Origin: Lotus japonicus
Taxonomy: Eukaryota > Streptophyta > Magnoliopsida > Fabales > Fabaceae
Reading direction: 5' to 3'
Assembly (NCBI RefSeq): GCF_012489685.1
Contig: NC_080041.1
Location: 98,319,205 to 98,383,204 of the forward strand
Length of the DNA: 64,000 bases
Shown here: positions 23,599 through 34,998 of the stretch, in pieces
How the letters are laid out: every line of letters begins with the position of its first letter
How positions within the stretch are numbered: position 1 is the stretch's first letter
Position numbers and translations under genes: made by a program
The notes under the pieces: generated by a model
What the model was told of the DNA's origin: nothing
Database searches by the model: none
The model's input: the letters and a program-made list of their open reading frames with translations, nothing else

Positions 23599-24799
23599 GT
23601 TGATATTTTGTTTTAAAGTTTACAAGATAATATAAGGGTTTTTTTTTGATACATCAGAAAATTGATATAAAGGTTAAGTTTCTGATATATATATATATAG
23701 GGTATAGTTAAAATAGAGGACAAAATTTATGACTTTTAGTTATTGAAAAAAAAATCAAATAAAATATTATTTTGATCATTTTAATTTTTTTAATCAATTT
23801 CGATCATTCTCCTCCTTTTTCCCTCCATCCCCTCCCTTTTTATATTCCTCCTCCCATTCAACCTCCACCCACCACCCAACCCCCACCTTCCCCTCCCTCT
23901 TCCCTTCCCCCACCTCCACAACCTCTTCCCCTTCCCCTAACCACATATGATTTTTGCTTAAAAAAATTATATTTACTTTGTTGAGATTTCATTTTAAAAT
24001 ATACGAGAATTTTCTTCCTAAGATCATTTTTTTTAATGTTCCTAAGATCATACTTATACTCCAATATGTGTAAGTTAAGAATTTAATTAATTAAAAGAAA
24101 CTAGATATATATTATCTAAACCAACCACATTTGATTTAAAATAATTTGTTGGAATTTCATTTTAAATTTAATGATATTTTTTCCATAGAGCACGCACTCT
24201 TTTTCCATCGAGTATTATTTTTGTTGAAACTAGAGTATCCACCGTCACCAACTAATGCATTCTTTCCATTGCCTATAAAAAAACCAACTGATGCATTCCA
24301 ATTTTATGGGGATCTCAATTTGTTTCGTTTCTTTCATTTCCTTTAGAGGTGTATACACTTTCATGTGAAAAACATGTTTTTGTTTTCCATCCATCTACAT
24401 CCCTATGTAGTTTTTTTTTTGAGATGATAAATCCTTATGTAGTTGTTCTAATATTACTTGCAGTTCTTTTTCTATGCAGCTGAGGGTGAACTCAAGTGTT
24501 GGAAGTTTAAAGAGCTAAGGATCCAAATTTGTGGACAAGATCAAATTATCTTCCTTACTATTACATATTGGTAATTCCACTGCAGGAGAAAAAACCTCCC
24601 ACCAAAGGAATAAAAGAATTAATGTATATTGTGTATTCAAAGACTCTTTGTACGGAGATACATTAACATACATAAATAAACCTCTCAAATTAGCTTAAAA
24701 TATTAACAAATGTTACACTGAAGTTTAGAAACTCTGAAAGAAAGAGAGGAGGGAAACATGAAAAGCAAATTCATGATGCTATTTCATGTTTCCTTCCTA
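23599..24799. other. Intergenic plus PLIM2 3' flank
   Basis: Holds a (TA)n run near 23688-23699 and a pyrimidine-rich tract (C/T, about 23808-23940) whose proline-rich or glycine-rich translations are composition artefacts. No gene seen. Confidence 0.5.
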
Positions 24800-27220
24800 T
24801 TATGTTTCAGGCTTTTCTTCCTCTTCTGTGGGTTCCTTAGGTGGTTCTGCAGGCTCTGATGATGGCTCTTGATCATCAGCAGGTTCAGGAGGTGGAGTGG
24901 CATTCTTCTTGTTGGCATTACAAGCCTCAAGCACATGGCTGTAGGTCCCTTTCTCCATGAAAAGCTGTTGGAAATGGTGCTTGCAGTAGAGGACACCATC
25001 CAAAGCAGCATAGGAGGAATGTGTGAGGTGGCAACCTGCACGAGCACATCTAAAGCAATTCTTGTGGTAGCATTCTCCTTCTAATGACATCTATTCAAAA
25101 TAAAGCAAAACATGTATTAGTTAGATCAGTTCCTAGGAATAGCATGTTTAGATCAACTAATTTTTCCTCAAAATCAACTACAACACACGCAGAAGTTAGA
25201 AGCTACTCACAAAAGCTTCTTTGTATAGTCGACCTTGACTTTAAAATTAATTGTACATGGATTTCTAAACATGTAATGAAAATTATATAATTTTATTGTA
25301 TGTTTGAAAATCTTTCTAAAATTGATTCTAAAATCAAAATTAATTCCACGGAGAAGCTTCTCGAGTAGTTTCTACGTGTTTAGAATTGATTCTAAGAAAA
25401 GAGAAGGTGATCCAGACATGCTATAAATCTTATGATACTTTTGCATCATTTTTAATTGCCACCTTACAATTAAACATAAGCATGCTCAGATCAGCATGTG
25501 TTTCCTCCTAATTAATTATGACAGCCGGAAGCTACCCACGAAAGTTTCTTCTGAGAATTGATTTTGAATTTAGAATCTAGAAGAAATTACAAGTTTGGAA
25601 ATCCTTCTATATGCATATTTAAACCAACTTCACTTTTCTTAGAATCAAATCTGACACGCAGATGTTACTCATAAATGCTTCTCCTCATAATTGGTTTTGT
25701 CTTTTAGAGGATTATCAATCGTGCACTGTAATTGATAAAAAAACCAAAATCGATTCTGAAAAGAAACTTCTCAATACACTTTGGGGTGTCAGAATTGATT
25801 TTGAGAAAAGATAACCTCAACGAAGAAACATCCTATAAATCTTATCATACTTTTTTTTTGTTACAAAATCTTATAATACTTTTGTGTCATTTTTAATTTT
25901 CAATCTTACAATTAAACTGAGTTTGGTTGATGTGATTACAAACCTTTTCCAGGGGATAGACTGTTTTTGAGCAAACTGCACATTTGTCTAGGGTTCCACT
26001 GAACATCGAGGAGAGTCTGCTTGGGGTCCTATTCTGTGAATGAAGAAGATTATTGTACAATACATGTTAGAAAGATTAGAAGAAAAAAGAACACTTGAAT
26101 GAATAAAATTAAATTGTTTCATTATGCGTTAAGCTTATTAATTATAAGTTATGTTCATAATAACAAAAGGTGCAGAAAATACAATTGGAGGGTGAACATA
26201 CCAGCAGCTCATTTTGTTTTTCAGTTGACTTTGCTGCAGCATTTATAGTCATGAAAACAACATATCATATTAGCCAAATCAACACAAAGAAAAGGGTTCA
26301 TATCAATTTGTACATAACAAGTTTGTTACAGAAAAAAAAAAAATAGGAAAAAAAAAATGAACAAGATGGTTCACATCTAACCTTGAAAGTTCTTGCTAAA
26401 GTTGCCAGATTCCTTGAAAAGCTGTTCAAAGTGTGTCTTGCAATAGAGGACACCATCCATTGAGGAATAGGTGCTCATCTGACCAACACATAAAATTGCA
26501 TCATTAGCACCCAATTTAAGGGGAAAACTTAAACTACATCAATTTTTCTCTTTTAATGAATAAAATCATATCAAAGTTCCAGCATTCAGGGACAGAACTA
26601 AGTAGTTCCAAAATCTGGCAGTCGCCTCCAAAAGAAAAAATTTCCTTAATAGAATAGTATATGACTGTAATATTTACCTCTCTAAAAAAATTTATATTGC
26701 TTTTTCGATGGTAAATATTTTATATTGTTCATTTTACTTAACATGTAAAGTTTTCACCTCTTACCAATTTTTTTGGTTCACTCCATGCTGGCCAAACAAT
26801 ATCATTACAAATTTTGAATTCTGGCACTTGGATACCAATGCATATAGTTATACCTATACCCTGTTTCACTTTATTTCTCACATGAGTTATATATTTAATC
26901 AGCTAAAGAGTTGCATGCTTCTATTTTGTATGATTGGCTAGAAAAGATGAAATGGAAAATTCAACCATGATATATATAACTCTAATGATAAAATAATGAA
27001 AGAAGCATCATATATAGGAAACATATTTAAAACAGCAAATGAACAAAACATCAATGACAAAGGGTGTGACAGAATAGAATCATACAGTAAGATTTCCCTT
27101 GCAGTGACTGCATTTGAAGCAGCTTTTATGGTAAGGTACACCTTCAAGAGTTAACAAGTCAACCACATAAACAGTCTTATCACAAGCCGCGCATTTATCA
27201 AGAGTTCCTGTAAATGACAT
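24800..27220 (-). CDS. PLIM2: LIM-domain actin-bundling protein, PLIM2-like
   Basis: Plant two-LIM protein that binds and bundles F-actin; the PLIM2 group is mainly pollen-expressed. Five coding exons (minus): 27220-27086, 26478-26382, 26233-26202, 26033-25944, 25090-24800; 645 bases, 214 residues, all GT/AG. LIM1 runs from about residue 8 (KCAACDKTVYVVDLL, YHKSCFKCSHCKGNL, DGVLYCKTHFEQLFKESGNF). LIM2 runs from about 106 (KCAVCSKTVYPLEK, YHKNCFRCARAGCHLTHSSY, GVLYCKHHFQQLFMEKG). Zinc ligands look complete in both. The C-terminal tail is acidic and proline-rich (PPPEPADDQEPSSEPAEPPK), which together with the MSFTGTLDKC start favours PLIM2 over WLIM1/WLIM2. The assignment to PLIM2 is by recall of family features, not by a search. 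Confidence 0.9.
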
Positions 27221-27929
27221 TTTGTTGTTGGTGTTGTTTCCTTAATCCTCAAAAAAAATGATGAAAAGCAAGGCTCGGAAACAGAAACTTTCTTGCTTTA
27301 ATTGTCTTTTATTATGTATTTTTTCCTTTAATCCAGAAATGAGGATTAAAGAGAAGTTCAACAAGAGAGAATTACAGCACTCATAACCTTGCACCCTCAG
27401 ACAAATGGGGATTAAACAAAGTCTTTGATATTTCTAAGCAAAGTAATTCACAATCAGATTATAACGGATTTGATAGCACTGGTAAATGGTTGACAAGTGA
27501 TTGGAGACCTCAAAATATTAAGTAACTCATGCTGTAATTTGTGGATAAAAACTGATCCTCTGGAGTGAAAACAGGGTGGTCTCTGACTATTTTCAAACAA
27601 AAACAACACATTGTCACATTCCATTCCAGCTATTCTTGCAGCTAAGTTTGTCAAAAATAGTGAGAGAGTTATATCCAGAATGCATAATCCAAAATATTTA
27701 TTTATTCATAAAAAGGAATTTTATTTTTAGAGTTTGATAAATTAAGAGGACTTTCCATTTATAATATTTTTCACTTGTGTCAACTAGAGGTTGCAAAATG
27801 ATGTTACCTTTTTTATATTATGTATAGGAAATGTTAAACTAAATGGATGATATAAATTTATGGGGTTGTCTATCTTTTTTTGGGGGGTAAATTACGGAAA
27901 TACAAAAGCAAGAAAAAAAAACCAAGAAA

Positions 27930-28529
27930 CTATCCAAACTCCTTCAACAGAAGAATATCAGTCGAGGGAGCCTTCCAAGTGGTTAAACACCACTTTTCCT
28001 TCAACACACGTTTCGCAAGCAGATCTGTAGTGCTATAGTGCTATTGTATCCTTTGGCCACATGCTGAAATTGAACTTCCCAATCATGTAGCAGCAAGCAG
28101 CGAATTTCAGTAAGAATAGCTGGACAAGAGTGTAGGTTTTCAGTTTTCATTCCCTACCAAGCTCTCAACTACATTGAGGCAATCAGATTCGCATATCACC
28201 TTCTTGTGCCCGTCCTTTTTAGCAAGTGTTAAGCCCCTCACCACTGCTAGTAATTCCGCCATGTGAGCATCACCTTGTCCCTCGAAGCTAGAGAATCCAT
28301 TAAGCCACTTGCAATGATGGTCACGAATCACCCCACCACAAGCAATATCAGACGCATGCTTATGGCAACTGCCATCAACATTTAGCTTGACCCAACCTCT
28401 GTCTGGAGCCACCCATTTAGAAGCTTGTTGTAAGCCTGAGTTATCCTCTGTCAGGAGAAATGTAGAGTCAATCAGATCAGTCCGAACATTACGCATCAGA
28501 GTCTCAATATCCCGAGGTTCAGTGCCCAT
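27930..28529 (-). pseudogene. LINE-type RNase H domain relic, frameshifted
   Basis: A plant RVT_3/RNase H domain from a non-LTR element or derived gene: GWVKLNVDGSCHKH (first catalytic Asp), IACGGVIRDHHCKW, AHMAELLAVVRGLTLA (Glu) and KVICESDCLNVVESL (Asp). The frame then meets TGA at about 28137, next to a short local repeat (GAAAACTGAAAAC). Coding resumes in other frames (CPAILTEIRCLLLHDWEVQF; LLAKRVLKEKW) and ends near 27930. At least two frame breaks therefore lie in the C-terminal third. Upstream reverse transcriptase is not visible. Confidence 0.8.
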
Positions 28530-30777
28530 AATCGTATGGATGGGGTTAATTTCTTTAAATAGTTAATTAGTCAATTAAAAATATATATTAATTTCCTTAA
28601 TTAATATTTAAAATACTAAGTCCATCAATTTTATCAAATGAGACATTTCACCAATCATTGTTAAATTAATTTTATACAATTAATAATATTCTGGTTTAAA
28701 TTTAACATCTTAAATATATTAATATAAATATTTTAATTATTTTTTAAAATTCACAAAATACACATGCAAGGTTATAATCTCAATTAAAGTTGGCTACTAA
28801 AGCTAGTGCTTGGTTGCTAAGTTGTTATCCTCAAACATAATATATATTCCTCCACTCTGTCAATGAAGTTCTATTCCCTTGTTACATGGTTAACTTTTCC
28901 TATTTAATTATTTCAAAATTGGAAACTTTTAATTTAAAAAAAAAAACTGTACAATAGGCTTACTTTACAAAAAGATGGGGGGGGGGGGGGGGGCAAAAGG
29001 AGGAATATGAGAGAGCAAAGTGTACCAAAAAATTGAATAAAATTGAAAGCCAGTTATGCCACAGAAAAATAAAGAACAACGAACCTTGCCAACCAAAAGC
29101 TATAAAGAAGCTGGGCTTATATCTATATCATCTCTCATTATATTCAGTCTGCCAACTTTTTTATTTGAAAGATAAAGTTGGATACTTGGGTGGATGTTGT
29201 GTTGGGAGGATGTGCCACAGTTTTTAAAATGAGATTAGTCCTAATATTTTTTACTTTTTTTTTCAGTTTCAAAAAAATAATTACATTTTTTTTTATCTAT
29301 GAAGGGTATAATCATGACATTGATCACTAGTAAAATTTTAGTTTGAATATGTTTGAGGTCCCTGGGAACTTGGGGTCCTTTATATTTTGTTGGTTTTAGT
29401 CCATAAGTTATGTGCAAGGAAATAAGCTAGGTGGTTTTAGTTTTTGTGAGTCATCACGCAAAGGGTGATGTGGATGTTTGACACATCATAAATTAGAGGT
29501 GACGTGTTAGCTGATGTGGGCTTTTTCAAGTCACCCACAACAATAAAAAAACATTTTTGTGGCAGTATAAAACCGACGTTAAATACTAACATAAAATTTA
29601 AAAGATTGATTGCGGAGGTTATAAACCCCTCCAAAGTCAAAACAGTGAGCTGCTTCCTCATTCCGCTGCTATTCCAGTGCTGAGTTCTAACATATTACTA
29701 AATTCTTTTCCTCTAAACATTGTCAACCATCTATGTAATGTTTTGTTAGCTTATAATTAATACATAAAATATCCTAAATATGAGACACCAAAGTTGTCCT
29801 AAGAAAAAAGGTTCCTAGCTAGTAAATAGACAAATATAAGCACAATTAGATAGAAGAATGCAGTTAAAACTTAAAACAAAGAAAACAAAATATCTCAGGC
29901 AATAAGATATCAACTTTATGGTGAAAGAATGTGATTGATATACCTAAGTCACCTAACTATGGAATTCGAGCAGGCCAGTCATTATCACGTGGGTTTCATG
30001 CGCAACACCATCATAAAATGGATTTTATTTATTTATTTTGACAGGATCATAACATGGATATGATTAGTAGTAGTAGTAGTAGGTAGTATCGTGACAATAT
30101 ATTTCATATCTTTTAACATATTTTTTATTAAATAAATAACAACAACTATATATTAAAATACTTCATTGATTACTGAAAAAAAATACCAGTAATTTTGAGT
30201 AAAAATCATTTATAAAAAATAACTTTTTTTACACTTAGAAAATTAGATAACGTTAATAAGAAGAAAAAAACGAAGGCCCTACTTGGTATGTAGTACTAAT
30301 TAGTATGGTATAAAACTTAGAGCATGATAATATTATCTATTTTTTATGGTGATAATGTCTAATAAATATTTAATATTATTCCGTGTTTGATTATTTTCTT
30401 TATGATTTATTATATTATTATTTAAATTAATATAATTATACATTTGGTAAATTATTAAATAATGAAAAATAGTATAAAAATATATTTTTTAAAAAAGTTC
30501 TCTTTAATAAATGCATTATTTTTTGAATTTTTAATGTATAATATCTATATACAAATACTAATTTTATAAAAAGTTATCGATGAAAAGAAATTGTTTTTGG
30601 ATGAACTTGTGAACCCAACAGTTTCTTTTAAGAAAAAATTATTTATTTCAAAAAAAAAATTATTATTTGATAAAGTTTTGAAATAATCATGAAAAATAGT
30701 TTTATTTTTTTTACAGATTATAAAAACTATATCAAATAAAAGACTTTTAAAATTATTTGTTAATATTATCCGATAGC
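28530..30777. other. Intergenic, very AT-rich, no gene seen
   Basis: Contains a G17 tract (28977-28993), a short (TAG)n run near 30066-30081 and long A/T runs. Open frames here are short and of biased composition. The segment 29340-29690 has phrases such as GGTCC..TTTAGTCC that resemble, weakly, ends of the Mutator-like elements elsewhere. Confidence 0.45.
28977..28993. repeat. Homopolymer G17
   Basis: Seventeen consecutive G on the plus strand; the second such run in the window. Confidence 0.95.
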
Positions 30778-31057
30778 GGCAGATGGTGGTGGAGGTGATA
30801 TGGTGGTGGGCGATGATGGTGGTAGTGGTGGAGGTTGGTTGTAACGGTAGTGGTTGCAGCAGTGAAGGTAACCAGTGGTTGTGGCAATATGAGTGGTTGC
30901 GGTGGTTGAGGGTCATGGTTGTGTGGTGGTGGTGATCGATGACGGTATAATGGAAGTGGGTGGTGGTGGTGGTAGTGTTGTAGGGCGGTGGTGGATGGTG
31001 GTGGGCGGTGATGGCGGTGGTGAAGGGTGATGGTGGAGGGTGATTGTGGGTGCTGGC
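30778..31057. repeat. GGT/GGTGGC-rich simple-sequence array, left part
   Basis: Degenerate array of GTGGTGG/GGTGGC-type units. Histidine/proline-rich translations of the minus strand are composition artefacts. The array continues at 31768-31890; an hAT element splits it. Confidence 0.85.
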
Positions 31058-31767
31058 CAGGGGCGGAACTATGAAGGGACATAGGGGGCCATGGCCCCCT
31101 CAAAATTCTTGAAAAATTTCATAATATATCACATATAATTTTTTTCATATAAAGTATGGTATATATAAATAATAATGCAATTATCTTATGAAATGCTGCA
31201 CGGCTCAATTGGCTGCTCCTCTTACATTTTACATGGACGATGGGGGTTCGAATCCAGCTCCTTACATTTTTTTAGCATATAGACCATTTTGTTTTACATA
31301 CTTAAGACTTTACACTCTACTTCTCTTTTGAGAATTATATCTTTTTATTGTTCATATATTTAGAGTATTTAATTATGACTAGTATGTTTACCATATAAGT
31401 TCAAAATAAACCACATTGACATATTTTTATAGAGAAATGAAAGTTGAAAAGTAAATCAATTTTAAGATAATAACAACATTTAATAAACAAAGAGTAAGAG
31501 AATCCAATTAATTAATCAATTGCTTATTTTTGTTTAATTTCTCTCAACAAAACTAATAACCAAGGGTAAAAGAATCTATTTTATTAAGTAAAAAACATGT
31601 GAGACTAGTTATAAAAATGTTATTTAAAGGTAAAAAATACTTAGAAATACCAAAAACTTCAATATTCATGTAAATAAATTACTCTAATATTTATTTTTAT
31701 TTTTATGTGTATTGAAACTTTATTTTATTTTGGCCCCCTCAATGTTTATTTTCTGGTTCCGCCACTG
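31058..31767. mobile_element. Non-autonomous hAT element with perfect 8-bp target duplication
   Basis: 710 bp. Left end CAGGGGCGGAACTA; right end in reverse CAGTGGCGGAACCA. GTGCTGGC flanks both sides (31050-31057 and 31768-31775), a perfect 8-bp duplication as expected for hAT. Subterminal GGGGGCC/GGCCCCCTC blocks occur at both ends. No transposase reading frame. It sits inside a GGT-rich array. Confidence 0.88.
31195..31272 (+). mobile_element. tRNA-like (SINE-type) pol III promoter inside the hAT element
   Basis: GCTCAATTGGCT (31203-31214) resembles an A box, and GGTTCGAATCC (31245-31255) is a perfect B box, followed by a T-run. No acceptor-stem complement was found, so it is not a functional tRNA gene. 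Either a SINE remnant or part of the element itself. Confidence 0.5.
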
Positions 31768-31890
31768 GTGCTGGCGGTGGTAGTGATGATGGTGGTGGTA
31801 GTAGCATTGTTGGTGGTGGTGGCGGCAATAGTGACAGTGGCGATGACGAAAACAGTTGCGGTACGAGCAGTGCATGGTGGAGGGTGGTAG
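31768..31890. repeat. GGT-rich simple-sequence array, right part
   Basis: Continuation of the array at 30778-31057 on the other side of the hAT insertion (GGCGGTGGTAGTGATGATGG and similar). Confidence 0.8.
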
Positions 31891-31994
31891 AGACAATTGC
31901 AATGATGGTTGATTACTTCATTTTCTACCTACCTTACCATCAGAGAGTAGTTGAAGAGTAAAAACTATTTAAAATGTCAAATTTAATATTGCTC

Positions 31995-32086
31995 ATATAT
32001 TTTTTTTACATCAGAAAGATAAATTATATAATTCAGGGATTTCCCACATGTCCTCAACTCTTACAATATAAGCTATCATTCAGGAC
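31995..32086 (-). mobile_element. SINE-like fragment adjoining the Harbinger left end
   Basis: Reads on the minus strand as CCTGAATGATAGC..TTGTAAGAGTTGAG..AATCCCTGAAT..AATTTATCTTTCTGATG plus an A-run. The same phrases occur in the fragment at 38581-38690, so the two belong to one family. Confidence 0.45.
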
Positions 32087-33158
32087 TAAGAGCAACTCCA
32101 ACGCTAGTTTCTTAACCAGGTTGGAGGTGCTAAGAAACCAAGGGCCAGTTTCTTACCCATTGGAGCAGGGTTCCTTACAGTTCCTTAGCTAAGGAAAAGT
32201 GGGCAGAGTTGCTTCTGCAAGCAACTCTGCTTTATCAGTTTCTTAATTAAAATATCATACTTTCTCTCACATTCACTTCCAACAGATTTCAGAGGGAAGA
32301 AATAGTAGAAACAGATTGCATGAACTACCTACAATTTTATTCAAACAATAAAAATAGAAAATAATTACAAAGCTTCAGAAGATTAAATTTTTACAAAGAA
32401 AAATGAAAAAAAAAAAATCACAGAAGCTGAAGGGTGTAAGGAAAGCTTGATCCGGTTGTTTTTCTCCGATCTGGTGGCGGTGGCGGAGGGTGGCGGAGGG
32501 TGGAAGGCCTGCATGTCTCCGATCCAGTGCTTGAGGGACGATTTGGGTCCAGATTGAAGCTTTGGTGGCGGCTGGGGTAAGTTTTGGTTGCGGTGGTGGG
32601 TGTTTGGTGGCGATGAGGAGGCGGTGAGGCGGGTTTGGTGGCGGTGAAGGTTGTTTGGTGGCGGGTCAGTGGCGGTGAGGTGGTTTTAGTTGTGGTTGTG
32701 GGTGTTTGGTGGCGGAGAGGTGGGTTTTGTTTGAGGTTGTGGGTGTTTGATGGCGGTGAGGAGGCGATGAGAAGGGTTTGGTGGCGGTGAGGTGGCGGGT
32801 CGAAGGTGGTGAGGAGTTGGCCGTGAGGAAGAAGAGAAGAGGAAGAAGAAAGGGGAAACGGCTAGGGTTAATGAGGGAGGGAGTGATAAGGGAGTATTTA
32901 TAGTGGATGACCGGGTTAGCCGGTCATCCAACCGTTTGGGACCGGTCCAGACCGGTTTTGACCGGCTGGACCCGGTTTTCTGCCCGTTTGGGCTTTTTTT
33001 TTTAATTTTTTTTTGAATTAACCGGTTTGACCGGTTTTCTTACCGTTTTTCATCAATCTTTAGTTTTCCAGCTTATATATAGTGCAGTAGACCATTTGAA
33101 ACACCAACCTTTACTCCCACAATTTCTCTCTTGTCAAAAAATTCTCAAATTTCTCAAA

Positions 33159-34508
33159 ATGAATAATTCTTTTGAGCAATATTATCCACTCCTTCAAAAT
33201 GAAACTCCTCCTACAAGTGAAGGTTTGCATCCTTCGCCTATGTTTCCACCAGAAAACCAACCTCCACAGATGATTCACCCGCAAAGTCAACAACCTATGC
33301 CGGTGTACCAACAACAAAACCAACATCCGCAGATGTATCAACCACAAAGTCAACCTCCGCAGATGTGTCACCCTCAGAACCAACCTCGTCACACCGGTGG
33401 TAATTTTCAAAATCCTTCATATCAAATGTTTCCACAATCGTTCCACCATCAAAGCCAACCTCCATGTCAAATGGGACCATATTCACCACAAATGCCTTAT
33501 CCAAACAATCCACAATATTGTGTGTATCCACCACAATACCAATTTCAAAACCAAGCACCTCCTACTGGTAGCAGCAGTTCAAAAGTCTAAGATACACAAT
33601 GTGAGGCTATGCCTGATGAGCCTGAATTTTCTACTCAACGGGGTCTAGATGATATTGAGCTTGAAGAAACCGGAAAGAAACGCAACAAATGGAGTGGTAA
33701 AGATAATATACTTCTTCTTCAATCATGGCTCAACGTTTCTACCGATCCGGTCGTGGGAAATGATCAAAAGTCAACATTGTTTTGGGATAGGATCCAAGCC
33801 CAATATGAGGAGTACCGCGACCCTGCCTATCCTTCGAGGTCAGCAAACTCCTTGAAGTCTCATTTTTCTAAATTGAATGCTGATATTTAAATATTTGTCG
33901 GTTGCCACAACAAGGCTACTAGTCATTGGAAAAGTGGACACTCAGATAAGGACATCATGGCTACGGCGCATTCCATATATCACGTAGATACGGGTAAAGA
34001 TTTCAAACATGAGAATGCTTGGCGGTTGGTGAAAGATGAACCAAAGTGGAATGGAACATTTATGACAACCAGTTCAACGAGACAGAAGAAGTCAGGAGAT
34101 GGGGCGTATGCAACATCGTCTGACCCGAGTGCATCAATTGAGGGTGACGAATATGAGGCCACACAACTAGCAACCCGCCCAAAGGGAAAGAAGAATATCA
34201 AAAGGATAGCCAAAGTAGGAGACACTGCTTCAAGTGAGCCGTTATATGTTCTTAATTCTGATATGGTAGCCATCGGGAATGCTAAAATAGACTTACCGGC
34301 GAGTTTCAAGGAGCTGAAGACCCAAGAACTAGAGATGAAGAAGGAAAAAACCAAAATTAAAAAGGAAAAAACCCAAATTATGAAGGCGAAGTTGCTTAAG
34401 GAATACAGGGATATCCTTATGCAGGACACATCTAACATGAACGAGGTGCAGTTAGCAGCGCATCAACGCCTATGTCAATACGCCATGAATGAACTAGGAA
34501 TGTCTTAG
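33159..34508 (+). pseudogene. Harbinger ORF1 (SANT/trihelix DNA-binding, NAM-associated C-terminus), two in-frame stops
   Basis: One continuous frame from MNNSFEQYYPLLQNE to NELGMS, interrupted only by TAA at 33588 and TAA at 33888. The first part is Gln/Pro-rich. The middle has a Myb/SANT-like motif (KRNKWSGKDNILLLQSWLNV, LFWDRIQAQYEEY). The third part has SDKDIMATAHSIYHVDTGKD, FKHENAWRLVKDEPKW, and a Lys/Glu coiled stretch before the end. In PIF/Harbinger elements ORF1 is needed with the transposase for excision and nuclear import. The preserved frame across both stops suggests simple substitutions, e.g. CAA to TAA. Confidence 0.82.
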
Positions 34509-34509
34509 T

Positions 34510-34720
34510 TCTTGATGTGTTTCTTAATGTGTACCAATGTTGTGATTTTAGCATTTTTACTTATGTGTACCGCATTAGTGTTGTAATTTTAGCATTTCTA
34601 CTTATGTGTACTTCATCAGTGTTGTAATTTTAGCATTTCTAATTATGTGCACTGCATCAATGTTGTAATTTCAATATTCGAGTTTTTCTTACTGTGTACT
34701 TCATCAATGTTGTAATTTCA
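34510..34720. repeat. Imperfect tandem repeat of about 50 bp between the Harbinger ORFs
   Basis: Four to five diverged units built on ACTTATGTGTAC..CAT..GTGTTGTAATTTTAGCATTT. Confidence 0.8.
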
Positions 34721-34726
34721 AGAAAA

Positions 34727-34870
34727 TAGACGTTGGGGAATATAGCCGTTGGGGAATATATCCGTCGGAGAATATAGTCGTTGAGTAATATAGCCGTTGG
34801 AGAATATAGCCGTTGGAGAATATAGCCGTTGGAGAATATAGTCGTTAGAGAATATAGCCGTTGGAGAATA
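34727..34870. repeat. 16-bp minisatellite, nine units, between the Harbinger ORFs
   Basis: Consensus TAGCCGTTGGAGAATA, exactly 9 x 16 bp in register with a few substitutions. Confidence 0.93.
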
Positions 34871-34998
34871 TAGCCTTGTTGTTTCTCTTATTTATACATG
34901 TCATATTTCACTCATCTCAACATTCCAAAGTTCTTTTGTTCTTTCATATCGTCTTCCTCCTATAAAATTACACCGATAGTTTCTCATTGTGTCATAGA

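Noticed and set aside
23772..24064. Pro-rich plus-strand and Gly-rich minus-strand frames
   Set aside because: Both come from one C/T-rich tract; no gene features.
30545..31103. Long His/Pro-rich open frames on the minus strand
   Set aside because: They are translations of the GGT-rich array and run into the hAT element; composition artefact.
31203..31255. Possible tRNA gene
   Set aside because: A and B boxes are present, but no acceptor stem or anticodon arm can be formed; SINE-like at best.
32686..32931. Pro/Ser-rich frame in the Harbinger 5' region
   Set aside because: Reading of a GGTGGCGGTGAGG-type simple tract, not a gene.
34727..34870. Regular 16-bp repeats considered as a CRISPR-like array
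   Set aside because: Units are directly adjacent with no spacers, in a plant transposon; an ordinary minisatellite.
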